DNA from: Sedimenticola sp.
GTDB taxonomy: Bacteria; Pseudomonadota; Gammaproteobacteria; Chromatiales; Chromatiaceae
Reading direction: 5' to 3'
DNA: 33,783 bases
Assembly (NCBI GenBank): GCA_026989135.1
Contig: JALSJZ010000010.1
Location: forward strand, 1-33,783
The notes under the pieces were generated by a model, which saw only the letters and a program-made list of their open reading frames with translations, had not been told where the DNA came from and did no database searches. Below are positions 7,983 through 15,834 of this stretch, piece after piece (position 1 is the first letter of the stretch; each line of letters opens with the position of its first letter). Position numbers and translations under genes: made by a program.

Positions 7983-9179
7983 TTATTCGTTGGATCTCTG
8001 CCACTCTCTCGCTGATGCAATGGATTTTTTCAGGAACTCAGTTGAAAGCTGGTAGCCTTTTGATGCCCATTTATATTGCGCTTTTGATTCGGCATCAATA
8101 GCATCGGTGCGTTCAGTTTCTGCGCGTTTAAAAAGCTCTAGGGCAACTGTGCCGCCTGCACCTTCGTGAATCCCCCTCTGCCTTGCCCGTTCAAGATAGG
8201 CATCGCTGGTAATGCGTGCACTGTCCATTTCGTTCTTGTCATTTCTGGCTTCTGTCTCTTTGGCGCGTGCCAGTTTCATTGCGTTTTTCAAGGATTTGGC
8301 AAGTTTTTGCAGTGCCCAGTAGGCCTCTTCGTACTGCTCTTCGTCAATCTTGCTTGCAATGGTGTTGATGCGTTTCTGCCCTCTGGCAAAAAGGGTTATG
8401 GCTTCACTGTTTTCGCTCTCTTTTATTTTTTGGGCGTTTTTGTCTGACAGCTGGCGGGTATCAATATATTTGAACTGCCGGATAACGGATTTTTTTAGTT
8501 TTTCCGGGGTCATTCCTTTGGGGAGGGTTCTTTTCTCCTCTTTGTTGGTTTTGCTGCTGCTATAGCCCTGCTGTTTTGAGGTGGCAATGGCCTTTTTCAA
8601 CAGCTCCATTGAGCTGAGATAGATGGCTGTAGCATCTTTATATTTTTTATTTTTTTCAAGCAGGCTGGCCTCTTTGCGCTTCTCTATAGCCTGTTTGTAT
8701 AGTTTGTGTGCATCTTCACCCCCATTGCCATCATGAATGCTGCGCTGTTTGGCGCGCTCTTGGTAAGCGTCGCTCTTTATCCTTGCGCTGTCCAGATCAT
8801 CCTTTATTTTTTTGGCAGAGAGCCCTTTTGCACGGACAAGTTTTGCGGCACTTCGCAGTGAGTTGCCAAGATCTTTTAGTGTCCAGTAGGCGGCCTCTAT
8901 TTCACCTTTTTCAATCTGTTTGGCAATAAGATCGCGTGTTTTTTTGCTCTCGTTCAGAATGGAGATGGCCTTGTCGTTACCACTGTTCAGGATCTGTTCG
9001 GCACTTTTTCCTGCAAGAAGGCGCTTATCAATATATTTAAGCTGGCGATGGACAGATTTTTCCAGCTTGGCTGGGGTCATTTTCTTGGGAAGGGTTCTCT
9101 CCTGCGCAAAAGCAAGAGGAGCGGTGCATGAGAATAAGAAGAGTGTGATGGTTAAACATCTCAACATTGTATTCATCAT
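7983..9179 (-). CDS. exported protein with two ~175-residue helical repeats, function unknown
   Basis: I do not recognise a named family. The 398-residue product has an N-terminal export signal ending near LAFA-QE; an LFSC sequence just before could alternatively act as a weak lipoprotein site. The rest is an internal tandem duplication: residues about 28-200 and 217-392 share RTLPK-MTP-KL-KSV-RQ-KYID, EAYW-L--L--SL--A-KL-RAK, DSARI-SDAY-ERA-QR-IH-G-GG and a closing LLKK/FLKK-IA segment. The repeats look all-helical, TPR-like in character, with no cysteine or haem motif. I chose the ATG at 9179 because GGAG lies 5-8 bp before it (an adjacent ATG at 9176 is equally possible); the ATG at 9194 has no ribosome site. 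Embedded between two hexaheme genes, it may be a periplasmic scaffold or docking factor for the cytochromes. That role is inference from position. Confidence 0.8.
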   Translation of the reverse strand: MMNTMLRCLTITLFLFSCTAPLAFAQERTLPKKMTPAKLEKSVHRQLKYIDKRLLAGKSAEQILNSGNDKAISILNESKKTRDLIAKQIEKGEIEAAYWTLKDLGNSLRSAAKLVRAKGLSAKKIKDDLDSARIKSDAYQERAKQRSIHDGNGGEDAHKLYKQAIEKRKEASLLEKNKKYKDATAIYLSSMELLKKAIATSKQQGYSSSKTNKEEKRTLPKGMTPEKLKKSVIRQFKYIDTRQLSDKNAQKIKESENSEAITLFARGQKRINTIASKIDEEQYEEAYWALQKLAKSLKNAMKLARAKETEARNDKNEMDSARITSDAYLERARQRGIHEGAGGTVALELFKRAETERTDAIDAESKAQYKWASKGYQLSTEFLKKSIASAREWQRSNE

Positions 9180-9208
9180 GCCCGCTCCAGCCATTTTACA
9201 GTGCCTGC

Positions 9209-10222
9209 TTAGTCAAAGGTGCAGTCATCGCTTGCCTTACATGCGGCAACCTTTTCTCGGTTGTGGCACTTTTCGCAATCCTCCAGTGGAAAGGCAACCT
9301 TGCCATGACACTCGCCACAGTACTTGCCCTTGGCCATCTCCCTCATGGTCATGGGGGTGTCGCCTGCTGTACGCACGAAGCGGTGTGGGTGACAACTTTT
9401 GCAGTTCAACCACCAGGTGTGCAGGGTATGGGGAAAGAGCACTTCAGCAATGGTTTTGCTCTTCACCTTGATCACCATATCTTCGATATCCTCATCACCA
9501 TCAGGGTCGAAGGCATAGTGGACTGGTGATTCATACAGTGGATCATCAGGGTCGATTGAACCTTTTGGCAGCAGCATGCCGTTCTTTGTGATCTTGATCC
9601 AGTCTACGAGACCGTATTTGTCCTTTGGCAGACCCGCCATGGAGAAGGCACGTGGCTGCCAGCCACCGCCCCACTTGAAGGCGTTGCCTGATGGTTTGCG
9701 GCGATCACCTTTACCGGCCATTTTGCCACTGCGTCCAGCAAACAGCAGGTTGGCAGGGTTGGTATCTTCGGGTGGTGGAGCGGCTTCAGCATCCAGCTGT
9801 TCCATCGGGTAGTAGTGGCAGAGTTCGCACTCAAGTGGATCCCATGCAACGGAGCCATCGTGGCACATGCCGCACTGCTCGCCGGCGCTGATCTGATCCA
9901 TATCAACGTTGTTTTCACCTTTGTTGGTTACAAAGGTATCTTCGTGGCAGACTTTGCAGCGAAAACGAATTCGGTGGAACCAGTGTGGAAATACAACGGC
10001 CTCTACTTCACCCTCTTCCATACCTTCTCTGGTTCTGGTCATGATGATATCACCGTATACAAGATTTACGGTCTCATAGTCCATCACGGGATCAGCAGGG
10101 GCGGCTGCCTTGGGTGCAGGCGCAGGCGCTGCTTTTTCAGCAGAATGAACTGCACCGGTAAATAAGAATAGGCCTATAGTCAAAATAACTGACAGTAGCC
10201 CTGAGCTACGTATCTTCAGCAT
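9209..10222 (-). CDS. periplasmic hexaheme c-type cytochrome (paralogue D)
   Basis: This is a 337-residue exported cytochrome. The signal peptide is about 1-28 (VHSA-EK), followed by an Ala/Pro-rich spacer at 29-46 that probably acts as a flexible tether. CXXCH motifs start at residues 89, 117, 132, 274, 302 and 316, two triheme modules preceded by FPHWFH and FPHTLH. The linker is longer than in paralogue C, Pro/Gly-rich, with an acidic patch around 225-250, and contains GLVDW. A strong ribosome site (GGAGG) precedes the ATG at 10222. It follows the monoheme gene after an 85 bp gap that holds a perfect hairpin. The last residues include two non-haem cysteines (AACK and DDCTFD) that could form a disulfide. 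It is the cytochrome closest to the molybdoenzyme genes and a likely first soluble partner; the order of transfer is inferred. Confidence 0.92.
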   Translation of the reverse strand: MLKIRSSGLLSVILTIGLFLFTGAVHSAEKAAPAPAPKAAAPADPVMDYETVNLVYGDIIMTRTREGMEEGEVEAVVFPHWFHRIRFRCKVCHEDTFVTNKGENNVDMDQISAGEQCGMCHDGSVAWDPLECELCHYYPMEQLDAEAAPPPEDTNPANLLFAGRSGKMAGKGDRRKPSGNAFKWGGGWQPRAFSMAGLPKDKYGLVDWIKITKNGMLLPKGSIDPDDPLYESPVHYAFDPDGDEDIEDMVIKVKSKTIAEVLFPHTLHTWWLNCKSCHPHRFVRTAGDTPMTMREMAKGKYCGECHGKVAFPLEDCEKCHNREKVAACKASDDCTFD

Positions 10223-10261
10223 TACGCTACCCTCCCGGATATATATTTATTATGGTGTAAC

Positions 10262-10293
10262 TACTCAAGGGGGCACTGAAGCCCCCTTGAGTA
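10262..10293 (-). terminator. perfect 13 bp hairpin between cytochrome genes
   Basis: TACTCAAGGGGGC (10262-10274) and its exact complement (10281-10293) enclose a 6 nt loop. On the minus strand the hairpin lies just after the monoheme cytochrome stop and before the hexaheme ribosome site. No U-run follows, so it may be a partial terminator, an RNA-processing or an mRNA-stabilising structure that tunes expression inside the operon. The structure is certain; the role is not. Confidence 0.6.
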
Positions 10294-10307
10294 TTAAATG
10301 TGGCTGG

Positions 10308-10745
10308 TTACTTCTCAAAGCCACGGATGATGTGAACCATAATCCAGCCTTCCTCTTCGGAGATCTCCTTGCCTTTTTTTGCGATACCTGCTTTCCAGCC
10401 TTTCATTTCGGTGCCTTTGCTGCCATTCATGGTGAGCCAGTAGAGTTGGCCATCAGTGGCAGGTGATCCGGCTGTCCAGTCAGGTGGCGGTGGCTCCATC
10501 CCTTTGGCACCTGGCCCCTTACCATTGCCTTTGGAGCCATGACACTTTTTGCACTTCTTTTTGTAGGCCTTTTTCATGACCGTTTTGATGGCATCTTCAT
10601 CGGCTTCAACCGGATTGGTCAGAGCAGCTGCATCGGCGGGTACTTTTGCCAGGGTTGCCTCAGAGGTGGCAGCAGCAAACCCAGCGGCCAGACTCATGCT
10701 CAGTGCAACGGTTGCTATGGTAATACTCTTTTTCAATCGCTTCAT
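10308..10745 (-). CDS. exported monoheme cytochrome c (class I-like)
   Basis: This is a 145-residue periplasmic cytochrome with a single CKKCHG haem site. The signal peptide is about 1-26, with cleavage near the Ala-rich AAGFAAA. After the haem motif comes a Gly/Lys-rich loop (GSKGNGKGPGAKGMEPPPPDW), then WLTMNGSKGTEMKGW, where a Met probably serves as sixth haem ligand, as in class I cytochromes. The C-terminal WIMVHIIRGF helix is typical of that fold. I chose the ATG at 10745, which has GGAGG at a 6 bp spacing; an in-frame GTG at 10757 would place that ribosome site inside the gene. It follows the pentaheme gene by 167 bp and precedes hexaheme D. It is a likely small electron shuttle between the membrane-bound pentaheme and other redox partners. 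Confidence 0.88.
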   Translation of the reverse strand: MKRLKKSITIATVALSMSLAAGFAAATSEATLAKVPADAAALTNPVEADEDAIKTVMKKAYKKKCKKCHGSKGNGKGPGAKGMEPPPPDWTAGSPATDGQLYWLTMNGSKGTEMKGWKAGIAKKGKEISEEEGWIMVHIIRGFEK

Positions 10746-10912
10746 AGTTTCCTCCACGGATACTTGATAGTTCGAAGAAATACAAGTTGATAGCGGTATT
10801 TCCCCCGCTGGTTAACACTATATCCAGCACAAGGTATTTATGCAGGATAGAGCTTTAGAGTCGCCCAACTATGGATAAGTTAATGTCCATAGCTGAGCCA
10901 CACATTTTGTGG

Positions 10913-11578
10913 TTACTCCTCTTCCATCTCAGGCCATGCAACGTCTGCATGAACAAGGTTGTAGTGACAGTTGATGCAGGAGAGACCTTTTTCATCCATG
11001 GTTTTGTGTTGGCCAATATCCTGCCACCATATGCTCTCTGTTTTGTGGCATGTCAGACACTTTTCACTCTTGTCTTCAACCATCTGCTGGCGTACTTTTG
11101 CGGCCTGTGCAGGTCGAAGTTCGTTCTCCCACATCTCTATATCACGCAGGCTGCTGGAGACAGCATGGAATGGACTCTCTCCTATGACACCCCGGTTAAG
11201 ATATATAAATTTCCAGTGCAGGATTTCGCGTACGCTATGTGGATCATGACAGCCTACACAGCCTGGGCGTACTCCAAGCTCGTTGTCGTAGTGAGCGGAC
11301 TCGCGGTACTCCTCGTAGGGGTAGGCGTGGCACTCTGCACAGCCAGCGGTTACATCGAAGGCACCGGGTTCGAAGATCTCTTTGGGGTTGTAGTCTTCGA
11401 TGTCTTCGCTTGCGGTTCCCATGGGTTTATATTCGTCAAATTCGACGAATACCTCATGGCAGATGGTGCATGCGCTGATTCGAGTAAACCGGTCGCTGGT
11501 ACAGCTCAGACCTGAAAAGAGCAGAACCAGGACGATGGCACCGATGATGATAAGCACACCTTTGGTTGTTGAGTTCAA
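10913..11578 (-). CDS. membrane-anchored pentaheme cytochrome c, NapC/NrfH-like quinol oxidase type
   Basis: This 221-residue protein has an uncleaved N-terminal membrane anchor (about residues 7-25) followed by five CXXCH motifs: CTICH, CAECH, CVGCH, CLTCH and CINCH. NapC/NrfH proteins usually carry four haems and oxidise membrane quinols, delivering electrons to periplasmic partners. The C-terminal GLSCINCHYNLVH matches the usual last-haem context of that family. I place the start at the TTG at 11578 because GGAGG lies 8 bp before it; a further TTG at 11608 lacks a ribosome site. It follows the molybdoenzyme gene by 42 bp. Inference: it connects the quinone pool, or the NrfD-containing complex, with the periplasmic multihaem cytochromes. 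The family call is good; the fifth haem and direction of flow deserve attention. Confidence 0.87.
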   Translation of the reverse strand: MNSTTKGVLIIIGAIVLVLLFSGLSCTSDRFTRISACTICHEVFVEFDEYKPMGTASEDIEDYNPKEIFEPGAFDVTAGCAECHAYPYEEYRESAHYDNELGVRPGCVGCHDPHSVREILHWKFIYLNRGVIGESPFHAVSSSLRDIEMWENELRPAQAAKVRQQMVEDKSEKCLTCHKTESIWWQDIGQHKTMDEKGLSCINCHYNLVHADVAWPEMEEE

Positions 11579-11620
11579 TCTTCCATCCTCCGTTATCGTA
11601 TCTATCAAGAGAGCAGGGGA

Positions 11621-13972
11621 TTAACCCATTTGTCTCTTATATATGGCTTCATGTTTGGCGTTATCGACTTTGATGTCGCCATATTTGTCGCCCGGTTCTG
11701 AAGGTGAAATCGTCACCACCGTATCATTCCAGGCCTGTGCTCCAGATACTGGATCAATGGCCAGTGGAATGATGTCGTTGGGGTTGATGCCACCATCTCT
11801 CCACCAGAGGTTGGCAGAAATATCCTCATCTATCTGTGATTCCGATGCCAGAGGTGTGGTTGCGGCTGGGTTTGCCTGGGCAACCCGGCCATAGGCTGAA
11901 CGCCCAACAGAGGTAGAGAAGCCGATGACCTGAGGATGAATGCCCTGAGTCAGCCAGGCCTTGGTGACCAGATAGCCAACCTCGCTTTTGACTCTGACCA
12001 GTTCACCGTCACCAATGCCCAGTTTTAACGCAATATCCTTGTTTATCCATAGCGGATTGGAGTGCCACAGTTCGGACAATATCTTCAGGTTGGAGGTGCG
12101 AGAGAGACTCTGATAACTCACTTTGAAGGTGGTTAACACAAACTCGTTTGACTTGATGCCAGAGAGTCGTGGGTTTTCTGTCCAGGTTGGCGCAGAGACC
12201 TCAATCTTGCCAGAGGGGGTGGCAAATCCGACCGACTCGTAGGTCTTGTATGCAACCGGGACAGGCTCGCCATTTTTGACAATCTTGCGTGTGTTGAGGT
12301 CGATCTTGCCATAGGCAGGGTAGACGCCTTTCTTGAGCTTTTTATAGCCTTTTTGCTCCAGACCGGCGGTACCTTCAACCTCTTTTTTGACCCACTCTTT
12401 GGCATTTTTAAAAGCCCAATACTGCTTCATGCCACGACTGCCGTCCGCATCAATGGTTTCGACAATCTTCTTCAGTGTTTCGCGAACGTCCTGTGCCTTG
12501 CCTCGGGATGGAACACCGGGAATGGTCATGGTGGCCCAGGGGAGCAGTGCGGTTGGGCTGCTGCCAACATCGTGGCGCTCGATGGATGTCACATCTGGCA
12601 GGATAATGTCTGCCAACTCAGATGTTTCACTCATAAAGGGGCTGAAATCAACCAGGTAGGGAACCAGTTTTTCATCTTTCAGCAGATCACGCCAGATGCT
12701 TGCCGCTGGAGAGGAGTAGGCTGGGTTGCTCATGTGGTTGAACAGTACTGCGACCTTGCGCTGGCCGCCTTTAACCTCGAATGGAAAGGTGTGGTTCAGC
12801 TGGCGTGAGTTGCTGCCAGATGGGGCGGGGGCGGGTTGAATAGAGGCAATATCGAACTGACGTGGCAGGCAGTTACCGCCTTCGATGTCGATATTCCCGG
12901 TTATGATGGCTAGCAGCTGGCAGGCCGCTTCGGCATCTACGCCACCCTGATGAAAGCTCAGACCATTTTGACTGACGACAGTGGCGGGCTTGTTTTTGGC
13001 AAACTCAATGGCGATGCGTTTGATGTCATTGGCTGAAACACCACTCGCTTTCTGCGCCTTGGCCGGTGTGTAGGCCTTCAGTTGCTGAGCCAGTTCAGCT
13101 GCAGTGGTATTGGTCCAGCTGTTAATGAAGTCAACGTTTGCCAGCCCCCTCTCCATGATCACATTGGCCATAGCCAGTGCGATGAGGCCGTCGCTGCCTG
13201 GGAACACTGGAAGCCATTCATCACTTCTACCGGCGGTGTGCGACATGCGCACCTCAAAGGTGACGAGTTTAAGCCGGTTGTTGACAATGCCATCGGTCAG
13301 CCGTTGAGCCAGTGGCATGGCCGTTTCAATGATGTTGGCACCAAAGTTCAGCACATATTTGGTGTTTTCAAAGTCCGGCAGGGTGCTGTCCACACCAAAG
13401 GTCTTTTTAAGTACCACCTGTTTGGCAACACTGCTGATGGAGGGAACCCGGCTGCGGATCACAGAGCTTGAACCCAGCGTATCCATGAAGCGGATTGTGC
13501 CGCCATCTTTAAAGGCACCTTCATTCAGATGGATGCTGTCCGGGTTGCTGTCCAGTGCCGCTTTTACCTTTGCGGAGACCTCGGCGATCGCCTCATCCCA
13601 ACTGATCTCTGTCCATTGGCCAGAGCCGCGTGGGCCGGAGCGCTTCATGGGGGCGAGGATTCTGTCGGGATCAGAGGCACCAAAGAAGGAGGCCAGCCCT
13701 TTGGAACAGAACTTGCCGCGTGTTGCGATATGGTCGGGGTTGCCCTCGACCTTCTCTATTTTACCGGCTTCTTCATAGCAGAACCCGCCATCGAAATAGG
13801 GACACATGGTGCAAAGATAGGTTGTCTTTTTGCGCTCATGAAAGGTCCTGATTTGATGGAAGTCGGCACCGCCCAGCTTAAGCTCCATGGCTGACCCCAT
13901 GGAGGGGACTGCCACAGCAGTAGTGGCAACTGCGCCTGCTTTCAAGAAGTCTCGTCTGTTGATTTTTGACAT
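11621..13972 (-). CDS. Tat-exported molybdopterin oxidoreductase, catalytic subunit (DMSO reductase superfamily, Psr/Phs-like complex)
   Basis: This is a 783-residue catalytic subunit. The start ATG at 13972 gives a twin-arginine signal (NRRDFLKAG, residues 5-13) and has GGAGA 8 bp upstream; longer in-frame starts overlap the NrfD gene. An N-terminal iron-sulfur segment has Cys54, Cys57, Cys65 and Cys89, followed by SKG. The spacing C-x2-C-x7-C-x23-C differs from the usual C-x2-C-x3-C, and Asp61 sits where the third cysteine is expected. Around residues 176-181 (VPSISS), where polysulfide/thiosulfate reductase relatives have SICH with the Mo-binding Cys, this protein has Ser. The remaining molybdopterin domains and the C-terminal cofactor-binding domain (FVLTTFKVSYQS onward) appear complete. 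It forms an operon with ferredoxin and NrfD subunits, so it should face the periplasm and exchange electrons with quinone. Candidate substrates such as a sulfur, selenium or arsenic compound cannot be separated by eye. Confidence 0.9.
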   Translation of the reverse strand: MSKINRRDFLKAGAVATTAVAVPSMGSAMELKLGGADFHQIRTFHERKKTTYLCTMCPYFDGGFCYEEAGKIEKVEGNPDHIATRGKFCSKGLASFFGASDPDRILAPMKRSGPRGSGQWTEISWDEAIAEVSAKVKAALDSNPDSIHLNEGAFKDGGTIRFMDTLGSSSVIRSRVPSISSVAKQVVLKKTFGVDSTLPDFENTKYVLNFGANIIETAMPLAQRLTDGIVNNRLKLVTFEVRMSHTAGRSDEWLPVFPGSDGLIALAMANVIMERGLANVDFINSWTNTTAAELAQQLKAYTPAKAQKASGVSANDIKRIAIEFAKNKPATVVSQNGLSFHQGGVDAEAACQLLAIITGNIDIEGGNCLPRQFDIASIQPAPAPSGSNSRQLNHTFPFEVKGGQRKVAVLFNHMSNPAYSSPAASIWRDLLKDEKLVPYLVDFSPFMSETSELADIILPDVTSIERHDVGSSPTALLPWATMTIPGVPSRGKAQDVRETLKKIVETIDADGSRGMKQYWAFKNAKEWVKKEVEGTAGLEQKGYKKLKKGVYPAYGKIDLNTRKIVKNGEPVPVAYKTYESVGFATPSGKIEVSAPTWTENPRLSGIKSNEFVLTTFKVSYQSLSRTSNLKILSELWHSNPLWINKDIALKLGIGDGELVRVKSEVGYLVTKAWLTQGIHPQVIGFSTSVGRSAYGRVAQANPAATTPLASESQIDEDISANLWWRDGGINPNDIIPLAIDPVSGAQAWNDTVVTISPSEPGDKYGDIKVDNAKHEAIYKRQMG

Positions 13973-13988
13973 TGTTCTATTCTCCAAA

Positions 13989-14894
13989 TCAATAGAAGGA
14001 CTGTATGTATTGACCGCCCATAACCCACCAGACCCGCATGCCGTATACACCAACAGCGACTAGAAAGGCGGCACCATAGACGCCAATCCGTGTGCGCTTG
14101 AGTGGTGTTACCAGCAGGATGAGTGGGATAAGCAGGCCGATAACGATCTCCAGCCAGATGTAAGGTGTGAAGAAGATCTCCATCAACACCGTACCGTGGG
14201 CGAGGTATTCGCTTGCCGTGCCGTACTGAGTCTGCATGAAGTCAAGAAAGAGCAGGAAGAAGTCAAATACGATGCCGTACATCATATATTGCGCCATCTC
14301 CTCCATGAGTTCCCACTTGATCCTCTTCTCTGGCCGCGTGAACTGGTTCTGAATCCACAGCACCAGAATCATCAAACCAATGCCCGATATAAAAGCACCT
14401 GTAAGAAACAACAGTGGTGCGAGCGGGGTATGGTTGAGGTATCGGCCAGGGTTTAGCTCCATAACAACACCGGTATACCAGTGCGTTGATAGGGCGAGAA
14501 CAATGGCGATAATGCCGGTTATCTTTGCCCACTTCTGGTTGTTTTTAATGACAAAGTAGGTGTAGACAAACATCGAGAGTGGGTAGCTCAGGATCAGCAA
14601 AGTACCCCAGGACATGGGGGCTGTGCCGTGCCAATATCCCGGTAACATGAGGTAGATGAAGCGGAATGGTTTGCCCAGATCCCAGATCAGCAGAACCGGG
14701 ACGATCATCAACATGACGATAGCCAGTATGGATGCAGTCAGAGCCAGTGGTTTGTAGCGTTTGATGCCGAATACCCAGCCGAATGCGGAGAGCACAAATG
14801 AACCGGCACTGGCGCCAACAAGCCAGAAGTAGATGGTAATAGGCGTCCCCCACGGATTGTGGTGGACGGCGTTATACGTAATGATGGTTTCCAT
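13989..14894 (-). CDS. NrfD/PsrC-type membrane subunit, quinone-interacting
   Basis: This 301-residue integral membrane protein has eight hydrophobic segments (near residues 20-43, 50-75, 94-116, 121-145, 154-180, 206-228, 242-265 and 273-296), as in the NrfD/PsrC family. WDLGKPFRF after the second segment is a family hallmark; the VVMELNPGR segment lies near the expected quinone region. It would anchor the ferredoxin and molybdenum subunits and exchange electrons with menaquinone or ubiquinone. It sits 15 bp after the ferredoxin gene and 16 bp before the catalytic gene, giving the order FeS-NrfD-Mo. No haem ligands are expected. The call is confident; energy coupling (proton transfer) is uncertain for this family. 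Confidence 0.92.
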   Translation of the reverse strand: METIITYNAVHHNPWGTPITIYFWLVGASAGSFVLSAFGWVFGIKRYKPLALTASILAIVMLMIVPVLLIWDLGKPFRFIYLMLPGYWHGTAPMSWGTLLILSYPLSMFVYTYFVIKNNQKWAKITGIIAIVLALSTHWYTGVVMELNPGRYLNHTPLAPLLFLTGAFISGIGLMILVLWIQNQFTRPEKRIKWELMEEMAQYMMYGIVFDFFLLFLDFMQTQYGTASEYLAHGTVLMEIFFTPYIWLEIVIGLLIPLILLVTPLKRTRIGVYGAAFLVAVGVYGMRVWWVMGGQYIQSFY

Positions 14895-14909
14895 TTGTAG
14901 TATCCCCCC

Positions 14910-15788
14910 TTATGCAAACAGCAGCTTTTTGAGCGCTGCGACCACATCGAAAAATTTATGTGGTATCGACGCCAGGAAGTCGGACATGTTTTTGCCTACA
15001 TGGTACATAGTGTTCTCACCCTCAACGATATCTCCAAAAGCATCGCCGTGATGATTGCGCTTGTAGGTGTTGAACTCCTCCTTCTGCTGTGCTGTACGGT
15101 GTTTGTAGTTGTGGGGCTCATCCATAATCTCCCAATCACCACCGATGTAGTAGACGGATGGACTTGTTCCCAGTTCAGGTTTGAGTACCGTCAGCTTCTC
15201 TCTGGCGACAAGTCTTGCTACTTCGCTCTTGGGGTCGTTAACATCACCAAATATGCGAGCACCGCCTACGCAGGCCTGTACACATGCAGGTACCAGCCCC
15301 TTCTTGACCCGGTGGATACAGAAGGTGCATTTATCGACAACCAGTACAGGCAGGTTGTTATTGGTGCGTTTGGCAGGGAGGAAATGTCTGGCGTTATACG
15401 GGCATGCAATGACGCAGGTTCGACACCCAATGCAGCGGTTATAGCGTTGCAGCACAAAGCCCTCTTCATGTTTGAAGGTGGCCTGTGTGGGGCAGTTGCG
15501 TACGCAGATGGGGTAGTCGCAGTGGTTGCATAGGCGCGGCATAAAGATGCGCCTGCTATCGGGATACCTTCCCTTGTCTGCAACCATAACCCAGGTTCGC
15601 CAGACACCCAGAGGGACGCCATATTCGGCTTTACAAGCTACTACACAGGACATGCAGCCAATGCATTTCCTGAGGTCGATGACCATTGAGTAGCGCCTTT
15701 TGCCGGGGATACCCTTTGTTCCCGGCGTTTGAGATCCATACTCGCGTAGAGCGTGAGCAGGACTCTTTTGTTTGCTTTCTGTTGTCAT
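14910..15788 (-). CDS. four-[4Fe-4S] ferredoxin-type electron transfer subunit (PsrB/NrfC-like)
   Basis: This is a 292-residue iron-sulfur subunit. Its cysteine blocks are CIGCMSCVVAC (about residues 42-52), CNHCDYPICVRNC, CIGCRTCVIAC and CTFC followed by a CVQAC block, the set that binds four [4Fe-4S] clusters in DMSO-reductase-family complexes. It has no signal peptide of its own; such subunits are normally exported with the Tat-tagged catalytic partner. A C-terminal extension of about 70 residues after the last cluster (HNYKHRTAQQ onward) is longer than a minimal PsrB and may contact NrfD. The start ATG at 15788 has GGGAG 6 bp upstream and it is the first gene of the leftward operon. It passes electrons between the NrfD quinone site and the molybdenum subunit. 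Confidence 0.93.
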   Translation of the reverse strand: MTTESKQKSPAHALREYGSQTPGTKGIPGKRRYSMVIDLRKCIGCMSCVVACKAEYGVPLGVWRTWVMVADKGRYPDSRRIFMPRLCNHCDYPICVRNCPTQATFKHEEGFVLQRYNRCIGCRTCVIACPYNARHFLPAKRTNNNLPVLVVDKCTFCIHRVKKGLVPACVQACVGGARIFGDVNDPKSEVARLVAREKLTVLKPELGTSPSVYYIGGDWEIMDEPHNYKHRTAQQKEEFNTYKRNHHGDAFGDIVEGENTMYHVGKNMSDFLASIPHKFFDVVAALKKLLFA

Positions 15789-15834
15789 TTAGACTCCCGT
15801 TTGCAGTTTTGGGCACTGAAATTTGGGTGTGGTT

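Noticed and set aside
10869-10892. CTATGGA/TCCATAG hairpin after the pentaheme gene as a terminator
   Set aside because: A 7 bp stem with a 10 nt loop and no U-run is too weak to claim termination.
13973-14053. Longer start for the molybdoenzyme
   Set aside because: It would overlap the NrfD gene and place extra residues ahead of a perfect Tat signal; 13972 has a ribosome site.
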